NCBI RefSeq assembly: GCF_900102535.1
Contig: NZ_FNBP01000006.1
Coordinates: 124,001 to 188,000, forward strand
Length of the DNA stretch: 64,000 nt
From: Sulfitobacter delicatus
GTDB taxonomy: Bacteria > Pseudomonadota > Alphaproteobacteria > Rhodobacterales > Rhodobacteraceae
Reading direction: 5' to 3'
Shown in pieces: positions 8,869-17,167 of this stretch. A program made the translations under genes and the position numbers. Numbering within the stretch: position 1 is the stretch's first letter; each line of letters starts with the position of its first letter. Below the pieces are notes generated by a model that saw nothing but the letters and a program-made list of their open reading frames with translations, made no database searches and was not told where the DNA came from.

Positions 8869-9830
8869 GCGCCGCACTGGAGGTCAGGGGCCTGACCACG
8901 CAATTCAGCACCCGCAAGGGCGCGGTGACCGCCGTGAACGACGTAAGCTTTTTGGTCCAGCCGGGGCGGATCCTCGGGCTGGTCGGCGAAAGCGGCTCGG
9001 GCAAAAGCGTCACAGGCTTTTCGATCATGGGGCTGATTGACGAACCCGGCAAGATCACCGCCGGGCAGGTCATGGTGCAGGGCACCGACATGCGCGGGAT
9101 GAGCCTCGAGGAGCAGCGCAAGATGCGCGGCCGCGCCGTCTCGATGGTGTTTCAGGACCCGATGATGACCCTGAACCCGGTGCTGCGCGTCGGCGATCAG
9201 ATGGCCATGGCGGTGCGCGTGCATGACAAGGTCAGCAAAGCCGCCGCTTGGGACCGCGCCCGCGAAGCGCTTGAGATCGTTGGTATTCCGGCGGCGGTTG
9301 AACGGCTGCAGGCCTATCCGCACCAACTCTCGGGCGGTATGCGCCAGCGGGTGGCGATTGCCACGGCGCTGCTGCATCGGCCTGCGGTGATCATCGCCGA
9401 TGAGCCGACCACCGCGCTTGATGTCTCGATCCAAGGTCAAATCCTTGCTGAGGTCCGGCGTCTGGCCGATGAGACCGGCACCGCGATTGTCTGGGTGACC
9501 CATGATCTCGCCGTGGTCTCCTCGCTCGCCGATGACATCGCGGTGATGTACGCGGGCCGGATCGTCGAAAGCGGCACGGCGGCGGAGGTCATCGCCAACC
9601 CCCGCCATCCCTATACGCGCGGGTTGATCGACTCGGTGCCCGGCCTGCATGAACCGGGCCAAGACCTGCCGCAGATCCCCGGCTCGACCCCACAGCTCGC
9701 GAACCTGCCCTCGGGCTGCCCGTTCCGCCCGCGCTGTCCGCGGGCGACTGACATCTGCGCCACGATCCCACCTAACACTGGAACCGAGGCACATGCTGTT
9801 CTGTGCCACCATCCGCTTGAGGCCACATGA
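8865..9830 (+). CDS. ABC transporter ATP-binding protein, DppD-like
   Basis: A 321-residue ATPase with Walker A GESGSGKS near residue 43, signature [12 protein letters not shown], Walker [13 protein letters not shown] and switch histidine in WVTHDL. The C-terminal oligopeptide-transporter region carries the cysteine-containing segment [15 protein letters not shown] found in DppD/OppD. It powers the importer together with the DppF-like ATPase that overlaps its end by four bases. Confidence 0.93.
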   Translation: MSAALEVRGLTTQFSTRKGAVTAVNDVSFLVQPGRILGLVGESGSGKSVTGFSIMGLIDEPGKITAGQVMVQGTDMRGMSLEEQRKMRGRAVSMVFQDPMMTLNPVLRVGDQMAMAVRVHDKVSKAAAWDRAREALEIVGIPAAVERLQAYPHQLSGGMRQRVAIATALLHRPAVIIADEPTTALDVSIQGQILAEVRRLADETGTAIVWVTHDLAVVSSLADDIAVMYAGRIVESGTAAEVIANPRHPYTRGLIDSVPGLHEPGQDLPQIPGSTPQLANLPSGCPFRPRCPRATDICATIPPNTGTEAHAVLCHHPLEAT

Positions 9831-10852
9831 CCGATCCCATTTTGAAAATCGACGGCGTATCCAAGCGGTTCACCCGCAAGCCGGGGCTGATCGTCAGCGG
9901 GCTGGACAAGCTCACGGGCCGCAATTCCACCCAGACCGTGCATGCGGTCAATGATGTGACCTTGAGCGTGCCGCGTGGCGAAGTGCTGGGCATCGTTGGG
10001 GAATCCGGCTGCGGCAAGTCCACCTTGGGCCGCGTCGTGTCGGGCATTTATGCGCCGAGCGAGGGCACGGTAACGCTCGAAGGCAAGCCGGTGGCGCGCG
10101 ACCATCGCGGCAATGTCGACAAGCTCACGACCCGCGTGCAGATGATCCACCAAGACCCCTTTGCCAGCCTCAACCCGCGCATGAAGGTGGGCGAGATCAT
10201 CGCCGAAGGCCCGCGCGTGCATGGGCTGATCCCGGCGCGCGAGGTCCAAGAACGGGTGCGTAGCTTGTTGGAGCAAGTGGGGCTGGAAGGCGCCTATGCC
10301 AACCGTCTGCCGCATCAGTTCTCGGGCGGGCAGCGCCAGCGGGTCGCCATTGCGCGGGCCTTGGCGATGCAGCCGGAACTGCTGGTCTTGGACGAGGCGG
10401 TGGCTTCGCTCGACGTCTCGATCCAAGCACAGGTGCTGAACCTCTTTATGAAGCTGCGGCGCGAGTTGAACCTCACGGCGCTTTTCATCAGCCATGACCT
10501 CTCGGTCGTGCGCCATGTCTGTGACCGGGTGGCGATCATGTATCTGGGCCGGGTGGTGGAAACCGCCCCGGCGGATGAACTCTACGCCAAACCGCTGCAC
10601 CCCTATACCGAGGCGCTGTTTGGCTCGGTCCCGACGCTGGGCACCGGGCGCGCGCGCTTTCATCCGATCAAGGGCGAGATCCCTTCGCCGATCAACCCGC
10701 CCAAGGGCTGTGCCTTTCACCCGCGCTGTCCGCTGGCCGGACCGCGCTGCAAGGTCGAAGTGCCGCGCCTTGTGACCCCATCCGACAACCGCAGCGTCGC
10801 CTGCCACCTGCAAGACGGTGGCACCGGCGCCCAGACTGGAGCCGCCGCATGA
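9827..10852 (+). CDS. ABC transporter ATP-binding protein, DppF-like
   Basis: A 341-residue second ATPase of the importer. Walker A is GESGCGKS near residue 60, the signature is [15 protein letters not shown], and Walker B is LLVLDEAVASLD, a mild variant of the more usual DEPTSALD. The C-terminal GCAFHPRCPLAGPRC segment is typical of DppF/OppF proteins. It overlaps its neighbours by four bases on each side, so the carboxypeptidase that follows is probably co-translated with the importer. Confidence 0.93.
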   Translation: MTDPILKIDGVSKRFTRKPGLIVSGLDKLTGRNSTQTVHAVNDVTLSVPRGEVLGIVGESGCGKSTLGRVVSGIYAPSEGTVTLEGKPVARDHRGNVDKLTTRVQMIHQDPFASLNPRMKVGEIIAEGPRVHGLIPAREVQERVRSLLEQVGLEGAYANRLPHQFSGGQRQRVAIARALAMQPELLVLDEAVASLDVSIQAQVLNLFMKLRRELNLTALFISHDLSVVRHVCDRVAIMYLGRVVETAPADELYAKPLHPYTEALFGSVPTLGTGRARFHPIKGEIPSPINPPKGCAFHPRCPLAGPRCKVEVPRLVTPSDNRSVACHLQDGGTGAQTGAAA

Positions 10853-12345
10853 GCCTTTCCCTAAACGACCGCGTGGCCCGTCTGAACGATGTGCTGGTCT
10901 CGGTGAACCTGCTCAACTGGGACGCGCGGGTGATGATGCCCGCAGGCGGCGCCGAGACCCGCGGCCATCAGATCGCCACGCTCATGGGCATCGCCCGCGA
11001 GATGATCTTGGACCCCGCGATGGGGGAGGCCGCCGAGGCTGTGCTGGCGAGCGATGCGCCCGACCTCGACCGCCGCGCAGCACTGGCGGTGCAAGAGGCC
11101 CGGACCCACCACGCCCGCATCCCCGCCGCGCTGCTGCGCCGACAGGCCGAACAGTCGATCACCGCGGGTGCCGCTTGGACCGAAGCGCGCCGGACAGGTG
11201 ACTTCACCCTGTTCCAGTCGCATCTGCAAAGCATCGTCGATCTGGCCCGCGAAAAGGCGCAGGCGCTTGGCTATGACGGGCATCCCTATGACCCGATGGC
11301 CGATGTATTTGAACCGGGTGCGACGGCGGCGAAACTCACCAGTTTCTTCGATCAGTTGCGCGACGGTATTCGCCCCATTCTGGATGCCGCCCTCGCGCGC
11401 CCTGCGCCGCGCAGCGATTTCCTGTTCCGCGATTATCCGATCGAGGGCCAGCAAGCCTTCTGCGCCTATATTGCCGAGGCGCTTGGCTATGACATGACCC
11501 GCGGGCGGCTCGACACCGCGGTGCATCCTTTTGAGATTTCCATGACCCGCTATGACGTGCGGATCACCTCGCGCTGGAACCCGAATTACCTGCCCATGTC
11601 GATCTTTGGCACGATCCACGAGGCGGGCCATGCGCTTTACGAGATGGGGGCTGACCCCTCACTGACGCGCGGCGCGCATGCGACGGATATGATCGGGCTT
11701 TATGCCGTGGCGGGCACCAGTTTCGGCATGCACGAAAGCCAGTCGCGGTTGCTGGAAAACCACATCGGCCGCTCGCCCGCTTTCTGGGCGGTGCATTACG
11801 GCAAGCTGCGTGACACGTTCCCCGAGCAGTTGGGCGACGTCAGCGAAGCGGAATTCGTGGCCGCCATCAACCGCGTCTCGCCGGGCCTGACCCGCGTCGA
11901 GGCGGATGAGCTCACTTATGATCTGCATGTCATGCTGCGGGTTAAGATTGAGATGGCACTGATGGATGGCTCGCTGAAAGCGGCGGATGTGCCCGAGGCT
12001 TGGAACGCCGCGATGCGCGACGATCTGGGGTTGGAGGTGCCGGACAATGGCGCCGGTTGCTTGCAGGACGTGCATTGGTCGCATGGCTATATCGGCTCGT
12101 TTCCGACCTATACGGTGGGCAATTCCACCGCCGCGCAGATCATGGCGCATCTGGATACCACCCAGCCTGCGGTACGCGCAGGTGTGGCGGCGGGCGATTA
12201 CAGCGCGCTACACGGTGCGCTTGGGGACCTGGTCTGGCAGCACGGGCGCTCGCGCAGCCGGGCCGAGACCTCGGCGAGCATCGGCGCCGAAGCCTATGAC
12301 CCGACGGCTTATCTGGCCTATCTTCAGGGCAAATTCGCGGGCTAA
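10849..12345 (+). CDS. M32 family metallocarboxypeptidase (carboxypeptidase Taq type)
   Basis: A 498-residue cytoplasmic zinc carboxypeptidase. The active-site HEAGH is at residues 257-261, preceded by the family's TIH, and a conserved HESQSR segment follows about 45 residues later. The length matches the M32 family (about 500 residues). It removes C-terminal amino acids from short peptides. The ATGA overlap with the importer ATPase gene suggests that what the importer brings in is peptide-like and is trimmed here before the amidohydrolases act. That link is inferred from operon structure. Confidence 0.93.
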   Translation: MSLSLNDRVARLNDVLVSVNLLNWDARVMMPAGGAETRGHQIATLMGIAREMILDPAMGEAAEAVLASDAPDLDRRAALAVQEARTHHARIPAALLRRQAEQSITAGAAWTEARRTGDFTLFQSHLQSIVDLAREKAQALGYDGHPYDPMADVFEPGATAAKLTSFFDQLRDGIRPILDAALARPAPRSDFLFRDYPIEGQQAFCAYIAEALGYDMTRGRLDTAVHPFEISMTRYDVRITSRWNPNYLPMSIFGTIHEAGHALYEMGADPSLTRGAHATDMIGLYAVAGTSFGMHESQSRLLENHIGRSPAFWAVHYGKLRDTFPEQLGDVSEAEFVAAINRVSPGLTRVEADELTYDLHVMLRVKIEMALMDGSLKAADVPEAWNAAMRDDLGLEVPDNGAGCLQDVHWSHGYIGSFPTYTVGNSTAAQIMAHLDTTQPAVRAGVAAGDYSALHGALGDLVWQHGRSRSRAETSASIGAEAYDPTAYLAYLQGKFAG

Positions 12346-12351
12346 ATCTGC

Positions 12352-12376
12352 GCCCTGCCGGTCAGTCCGGCAGGGC
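12352..12376. terminator. Convergent stem-loop
   Basis: GCCCTGCCGG pairs perfectly with CCGGCAGGGC around the loop TCAGT. It lies between the M32 peptidase gene and the oppositely directed RraA-like gene, overlapping the stop codon of the latter. A bidirectional terminator is likely, although neither side has a long T run. Confidence 0.55.
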
Positions 12377-12871
12377 CAATTCCCGCGGCGCGGTGATCAC
12401 GCAATCGGCGTCGGCATAGACCCAGTCGCCGGGGGTGAAGGTGACCCCGCCAAAGCGCAGCGGAAGGCCCGCGCGCCCCTCGGTCTCGCGATTGCCCCGC
12501 CGCGCCGTGGTGCCAAGCGCATGTACCCCGATTTCCAACGCATCAATACCGCGGCTGTCGCGGATCGCGCCAATGATCACCACGCCGCGCCAGCCGTTCT
12601 TCAGCGCAATCGCCGCCAGCCGATCGCCCAGAACACCCACGCGCAGCGCGCCACCACCGTCAACCACCAACAGCCGACCTGCGCCGGGCTGTTGCAACAC
12701 GCGCAGCACCGGGCGGTGATCTTCAAAGACAGAGAGGGTCTCGCAGGGGCCGAAACAACTCAGCGGCTTTCCAAATTGGTGCAGCGGCAAATCGCAGACC
12801 TGCACTACATCGGGGTGCAGGTTAAACAGATCGGCGGTGACGATGGCGGGCTGCGGAGCCGCCGCCGCCAT
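12362..12871 (-). CDS. RraA-like protein (RNase E inhibitor / HMG-CHA aldolase fold)
   Basis: A 169-residue protein with the RraA fold: DLFNLHPDVVQVCDLP at the N-terminus, LLVVDGGG, VLGDRLAAIALKNGW and the IRDSRGID segment, whose Arg-Asp pair binds metal and pyruvate in the aldolase branch. The C-terminal FAGVTF-PGDWVYADADG-like segment is typical of RraA. The start at 12871 shares one base with the stop of the mdeB-like gene, so it is the last gene of the methionine degradation operon. It could regulate RNase E, or could act as a class II pyruvate aldolase or oxaloacetate decarboxylase. The context favours an enzyme. Confidence 0.8.
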   Translation of the reverse strand: MAAAAPQPAIVTADLFNLHPDVVQVCDLPLHQFGKPLSCFGPCETLSVFEDHRPVLRVLQQPGAGRLLVVDGGGALRVGVLGDRLAAIALKNGWRGVVIIGAIRDSRGIDALEIGVHALGTTARRGNRETEGRAGLPLRFGGVTFTPGDWVYADADCVITAPRELALPD

Positions 12872-15255
12872 CAACTGGCCACCCGGTGCAACATCCGCCG
12901 TCCCGGCGTCAGCGCCTGCACTTTTTCCACAATCGACCGCGCGTCGATGCCGTAGTGTTTGTACAGGTCCGCGATGGTCCCGGTCTGGCCAAAATGCTCG
13001 ACCCCCAGAGGCACCGTCTGATGCCCCACAACCGACCCGAGCCACGACAGCGTCGCCGGATGGCCGTCAATCACCGTGACCAGTTTGCAGTCGCGCGGCA
13101 GCTCCGAGAGCAGCGCCTCGATATGGCTTTCCGCCGCCGCATTGCCCCGGGCGCGGGCGCGTTGCGCGGCGGTCCAGCCCGCGTTCAGCCGGTCGGCAGA
13201 GGTCACCGCCAGCACGCCCACGTCGCGGCGGCCCTCGGCGATTCTGCCCGCCGCCTTGATCGCCTCGGGCGCCACGGCGCCTTGATAGGCGATCACCACA
13301 TCGCAGTTCGGCCCCGGCTTGCGCAGCCAATAGGCCCCGTCGATGGCGCCTTGGCGGAAGTCCTCGTCGACGCGTTTGCCGGGCTGTTCGATGGGGTTGG
13401 TGGTGAGCCGCAGATAGACCGAACCGCCGGTCTCATCGCGCAGCCATGTGCGCTCGTCCGGATCGCCTTCGCCGTCGCGTTGCAGATAGTCAAAGGCCCA
13501 CTGCATGATCACCGCAAGCTCATCGGCAAAGGCGGGCTCGAAACTCGCCAGCCCGTCCTGGCTCATCCCGATAAGCGGCGTGCCGATGGACTGATGCGCG
13601 CCGCCTTCGGGGGCCAGCGTCACACCCGAGGGGGTGCCGACGATCATAAACCGCGCGTCTTGATAACAAGCGTAGTTCAGTGCGTCCAAGCCCCGCGCGA
13701 CGAAGGGATCGTAAACCGTGCCGATGGGAATGACCCGTTTGCCAAAGAGCGAATGCGACAGGCCCGCCGCGCCCAAGAGCAGGAAGAGGTTCATCTCGGC
13801 GATGCCCAGCTCGATATGCTGGCCTTTGGGCGTGAACTCCCATTTCGCGGTCGAGGGGATTTTTTCGTTGATGAAAGTATCGGCCTGTTCCTTGCGCGCG
13901 AACAGCTTGCGGCGGTTCACCCAAGGGCCAAGGTTGGTGGTGCCAGTCACATCCGGGGACATGGTCACGATGCGCGCGGCCAGATCGCTGTCGCCTTTTG
14001 ACAGGTCGTCGAGGATTTTGCCAAAGGCCATCTGCGTGGAAATCTCGCGGTCGCTGGAGAGATCAATCTGCGGCACCGGCAAGGCTGCGTCACCATAGCG
14101 ACGGCGGCCTTTGGCGAAGAAGGGCACGCGGTCGAGCGCGGCTTGCAGCGTGTCGGGGTCTTCAACGGTGGCGAATTTTTCCCATTCTTCGCCCTCGGCC
14201 ACGCCCATGTGCTTTTGCCACTCGGCCATCTGGCTTTTGTTCATCAGCCCGCCGTGGTTGTCCTTGTGGCCCGCAATCGGCGTGCCCCAGCCTTTGATCG
14301 TATAGGCGAGGAAGCAAACCGGGCGGTCATGGTCGATCGCGTCGAAGGTTTCGGCCATGGTCTGCACGCAGTTGCCGCCGAGGTTTTCCATCAGTTCGGC
14401 CAACTCTTCATCGCTGCGCGCGTCGATCAGGGCCGTGATATCGCCCTGATCGCCAAGCGCCTCCATCAGACGCTCGCGCCAGACCGCGCCGCCCATAAAG
14501 GTCAGCGCCGAGTAAAGCTGGTTCGGGCAGTTGTCGATCCAGTCGCGCAGCTTGTCACCACCCGGCTCGTCAAAGGCGGCGCGTTGCAGGGCGCCGTATT
14601 TCACCTTGACCACATCCCAGCCGAAGGCGTCGAAAATCTGCTCGATGCGTTTGAACAGGCCCTCGCGCACCACGCCATCGAGCGACTGGCGGTTGTAATC
14701 GATGATCCACCATGTGTTGCGCAGATCGTTCTTCCAGCCTTCTTGCAGGGCTTCGTAGATGTTGCCCTCGTCCAGTTCCGCATCGCCCACCAGCGCAACC
14801 ATGCGGCCCAGATCGACCTCCGCGCCCCATGATTTCGCGGTGATGTAGTCCTGCACCAGCGACGCAAAGGAAGTGACCGCCACGCCAAGGCCCACGGACC
14901 CGGTGGAGAAATCGACATCGTCGATGTCCTTCGTGCGGCTCGGGTAGCTTTGCACGCCGTGAAAACCGCGGAAGTTCTCCATCTTCTCCCGGGTCTGATG
15001 GCCCATGAGGTATTGCATCGCGTGGAAGATCGGCGAGGCATGGGGTTTGACCGCCACCCGGTCCTCGGGCCGCAGGGCGCTGAAATAGAGCGCCGTCATG
15101 ATCGAGACCATGGAGGCCGAGGAGGCCTGATGCCCGCCCACTTTGATGCCGTCTACCTTGGGCCGGATGTGGTTGGCGTTGTGGATCATCCAATGCGACA
15201 GCCAAAGTAACCGCTGTTCGATGGTCTTAAGCTGGGCGGGTGCGAGAGCGGTCAT
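12871..15255 (-). CDS. mdeB: E1-type 2-oxoacid dehydrogenase, probably acting on 2-oxobutyrate
   Basis: A 794-residue ThDP enzyme resembling the homodimeric pyruvate dehydrogenase E1 (AceE) and transketolase. The ThDP/Mg motif runs GDAELDEGN to IIDYNRQS near residues 195-225, and a transketolase-like pyrimidine domain follows. The ATG at 15255 gives the N-terminus MTALAPAQLK; the longer open frame upstream is not needed. It is encoded just downstream of methionine gamma-lyase with a divergent Lrp gene, the same arrangement as mdeR-mdeA-mdeB of Pseudomonas putida, where MdeB is an E1 homologue for 2-oxobutyrate. That is the keto acid released by the lyase. The substrate here is inferred from this synteny. 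Confidence 0.85.
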   Translation of the reverse strand: MTALAPAQLKTIEQRLLWLSHWMIHNANHIRPKVDGIKVGGHQASSASMVSIMTALYFSALRPEDRVAVKPHASPIFHAMQYLMGHQTREKMENFRGFHGVQSYPSRTKDIDDVDFSTGSVGLGVAVTSFASLVQDYITAKSWGAEVDLGRMVALVGDAELDEGNIYEALQEGWKNDLRNTWWIIDYNRQSLDGVVREGLFKRIEQIFDAFGWDVVKVKYGALQRAAFDEPGGDKLRDWIDNCPNQLYSALTFMGGAVWRERLMEALGDQGDITALIDARSDEELAELMENLGGNCVQTMAETFDAIDHDRPVCFLAYTIKGWGTPIAGHKDNHGGLMNKSQMAEWQKHMGVAEGEEWEKFATVEDPDTLQAALDRVPFFAKGRRRYGDAALPVPQIDLSSDREISTQMAFGKILDDLSKGDSDLAARIVTMSPDVTGTTNLGPWVNRRKLFARKEQADTFINEKIPSTAKWEFTPKGQHIELGIAEMNLFLLLGAAGLSHSLFGKRVIPIGTVYDPFVARGLDALNYACYQDARFMIVGTPSGVTLAPEGGAHQSIGTPLIGMSQDGLASFEPAFADELAVIMQWAFDYLQRDGEGDPDERTWLRDETGGSVYLRLTTNPIEQPGKRVDEDFRQGAIDGAYWLRKPGPNCDVVIAYQGAVAPEAIKAAGRIAEGRRDVGVLAVTSADRLNAGWTAAQRARARGNAAAESHIEALLSELPRDCKLVTVIDGHPATLSWLGSVVGHQTVPLGVEHFGQTGTIADLYKHYGIDARSIVEKVQALTPGRRMLHRVAS

Positions 15256-15283
15256 GGCAGGTCTTTCAAAATTAAAGGCATCG

Positions 15284-15307
15284 CGGGCGCGCGACAGGGC
15301 GCGCCCG
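15284..15307 (-). other. GC hairpin between mdeA and mdeB
   Basis: CGGGCGCGC pairs perfectly with GCGCGCCCG around a six-base loop, in the 67-base spacer between the lyase and dehydrogenase genes. There is no strong U tract after it on the transcribed strand, so an mRNA-stabilising or attenuating hairpin is more likely than a full terminator. Confidence 0.4.
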
Positions 15308-15322
15308 GTAAAGCGGCCCGGA

Positions 15323-16525
15323 TCAGGCCGCCTGCATGTTATGCGCCCCAAGCGCGGCGTAAAGGTCATCAATGATGTCTTCTGCAGATTCGAGGCCCAC
15401 CGAGAGCCGCACCAGCCCCTCGGCGATGCCGTGCTCGGCGCGTTCCTCGGGCGAATAGGTCGAATGGGTCATGCTGGCGGGGTGCTGGATCAGGCTTTCC
15501 GCGTCGCCAAGGCTCACCGCGCGCTGGATCAGGTTCAGCCGGTTCATAAAGGCGATGCCGCCCGCCTTACCACCCTTGACCTCAAAGGGGATCATGCCGC
15601 CGAAGTCGCCCATTTGTCGCCGCGCGAGGTCGGCCTGCGGGAAGCTTTCGAGACCGGGATAGGCGACATGCAGCACCGCCGGATGCTGCTCCAACGCCTC
15701 GGCCACTTTGCGCGCGGTGGCGCAGTGGCGCTCCATCCGCAGTTCCAGCGTCTTGATGCCGCGCAAGAGCAGCATGGCGGTCAGGGGCGACATCACGGCG
15801 CCGGTCATGTCCTTCAGACCCACGAGGCGCACCTGCATCATGTCCTCGGCGCTGCCGACGATCAGGCCCGCCACCACGTCACCGTGACCGGAGAGGAACT
15901 TGGTCGCCGAATGCAGCACGATGTCGGCGCCATGCTCGATGGGCCGCGTCAGCACCGGCGTGGCATAGGTGTTGTCGACAACCACCTTGGCGCCCGCGCC
16001 ATGGGCGATCTTCGAGATCGCGGCGATGTCGACAAGACGGTTGTTGGGGTTCGCGGGGCTCTCGAAATAGACCACTTTGGTCTGATCGCTAATCGCCTCG
16101 GCAAGGTTTTCAGGCTCGGTCATGTCGACCAGCGTCACCTTGACGCCAAAGCGCGGCAACCCGTGGGTCATAAAGGCGAAGGTGCAGCCATAAAGCGTCT
16201 TGTCGATGATGATCTCGTCGCCCGCCTCCAAGAAGGTCCAGAGCGTCGAGGTGATCGCCCCCATGCCCGAAGCCGTCGCAAGGCCCGCTTCGGCGCCCTC
16301 AAGATTGGCGATGCGCTTTTCCAGATGGTCGAGCGTCGGGTTGCTGATCCGGGTGTAGAAATGCCCCTCGCGCTCGCCCGCGAACATGTCACCCCCGGCC
16401 TCGGCGGTCTCGAAGGTGAAAGTCGAGCTCATGTAGATCGGCGGGTTCAGCGCGCCCTGTTCGTCTTGGGCGTTATAGCCGTGGTGGATCGCACGTGTGG
16501 CAAAGGATTTCTGGTTCTCGGTCAT
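15323..16525 (-). CDS. mdeA: Methionine gamma-lyase (PLP enzyme)
   Basis: A 400-residue Cys/Met-metabolism PLP enzyme. It splits methionine into methanethiol, ammonia and 2-oxobutyrate. The PLP lysine is Lys209 in SATKFLSGHGD, and YTR (Tyr57, Arg59) would contact the phosphate of the neighbouring subunit. LYGC puts Tyr112 and Cys114 in the active site. All of these match P. putida methionine gamma-lyase with a constant offset of two residues, and the cysteine is the feature separating this enzyme from cystathionine lyases. It is divergent from an Lrp-type gene and upstream of an E1-type dehydrogenase, as in the mde operon. Methanethiol release would link it to sulfur cycling in a Roseobacter-like host. 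Confidence 0.92.
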   Translation of the reverse strand: MTENQKSFATRAIHHGYNAQDEQGALNPPIYMSSTFTFETAEAGGDMFAGEREGHFYTRISNPTLDHLEKRIANLEGAEAGLATASGMGAITSTLWTFLEAGDEIIIDKTLYGCTFAFMTHGLPRFGVKVTLVDMTEPENLAEAISDQTKVVYFESPANPNNRLVDIAAISKIAHGAGAKVVVDNTYATPVLTRPIEHGADIVLHSATKFLSGHGDVVAGLIVGSAEDMMQVRLVGLKDMTGAVMSPLTAMLLLRGIKTLELRMERHCATARKVAEALEQHPAVLHVAYPGLESFPQADLARRQMGDFGGMIPFEVKGGKAGGIAFMNRLNLIQRAVSLGDAESLIQHPASMTHSTYSPEERAEHGIAEGLVRLSVGLESAEDIIDDLYAALGAHNMQAA

Positions 16526-16620
16526 GGCATGCCCCTATCTGATTTTATGGGCATGATCGGATGGTCTTGGGGGCATTTGGTTGCTAATATATGCGCTAGC
16601 TAACGAGGATTTGGCATATC
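16526..16620. promoter_or_regulatory. Divergent promoter region of the mde locus
   Basis: A 95-base spacer between the lyase gene (leftward) and the Lrp-type regulator (rightward). It contains an AT-rich TTGCTAATATATGCG stretch and a GCTAGC palindrome at about 16596-16601, plausible Lrp-binding features. The exact operator cannot be assigned by eye. Confidence 0.4.
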
Positions 16621-17100
16621 ATGCCCCAAACACCCCAATTAGACGCAACGGATCGCAAGATCATTCGCGCTCTGCAACGCAATGGTCGGATGACCAACCT
16701 CGACTTGGCGCAAGAGGTAAACCTCTCGCCGTCACCCTGTCTGCGACGCCTGCGCGCTTTAGAAAAGAACGGCGCTATCAAGGGCTATAGCGTAGAGGTG
16801 GACGCCAAGGCTTACGGCCTGCCGGTCACGGTGATGGTGCGGGTCTCGCTTGATGGCCACGATGAGGCGACGGTGCAACGGTTTGAAAGCCAGATCAAAG
16901 CGATCCCCGAGGTTCTGGAGTGCTTTGTGATGTCGGGATTGTCGGACTATCTGCTGCGTGTCGTTGTGGGTGATCTGGAAGATTACGAACGCTTTGTGCG
17001 GGCGCGGTTGCATCCCATTGGCGGTATCGGCTCAATCGACACGAGCTTTGTCTACGGCGTGGTCAAACGCAGTCAGGTCTATCCCGACATTAGCGGCTAA
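16621..17100 (+). CDS. mdeR: Lrp/AsnC-family regulator of methionine degradation
   Basis: A 159-residue Lrp-family protein. An N-terminal helix-turn-helix is followed by the RAM effector domain: IIRALQRNGRMTNLDLAQEVNLSPSPC is split here into IIRALQRNGRMTN and LSPSPCLRRL for reading, and the RAM domain covers about residues 70-150. It is divergent from the methionine gamma-lyase gene, the position of MdeR in P. putida, which activates mdeAB in response to methionine-related ligands. Function as the local activator is inferred from position; global Lrp is usually slightly different and not linked to this operon. Confidence 0.87.
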   Translation: MPQTPQLDATDRKIIRALQRNGRMTNLDLAQEVNLSPSPCLRRLRALEKNGAIKGYSVEVDAKAYGLPVTVMVRVSLDGHDEATVQRFESQIKAIPEVLECFVMSGLSDYLLRVVVGDLEDYERFVRARLHPIGGIGSIDTSFVYGVVKRSQVYPDISG

Positions 17101-17167
17101 ACCACCTTTTGCGGTTTACAACCGGGGTAGCCTGTGGAGAGTTCGCCTTGAAATTCAGGAGATGCCC

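Noticed and set aside
5316-10852. Nickel uptake for the Lar cofactor by the first ABC importer
   Set aside because: The family is often named peptide/nickel, but the operon ends in a carboxypeptidase gene and lies 25 kb from lar genes; nothing indicates nickel transport.
16958-17167. Extended N-terminus for the serine hydrolase
   Set aside because: The extension overlaps the Lrp gene by over 140 bases; the ATG at 17168 has a proper ribosome site.
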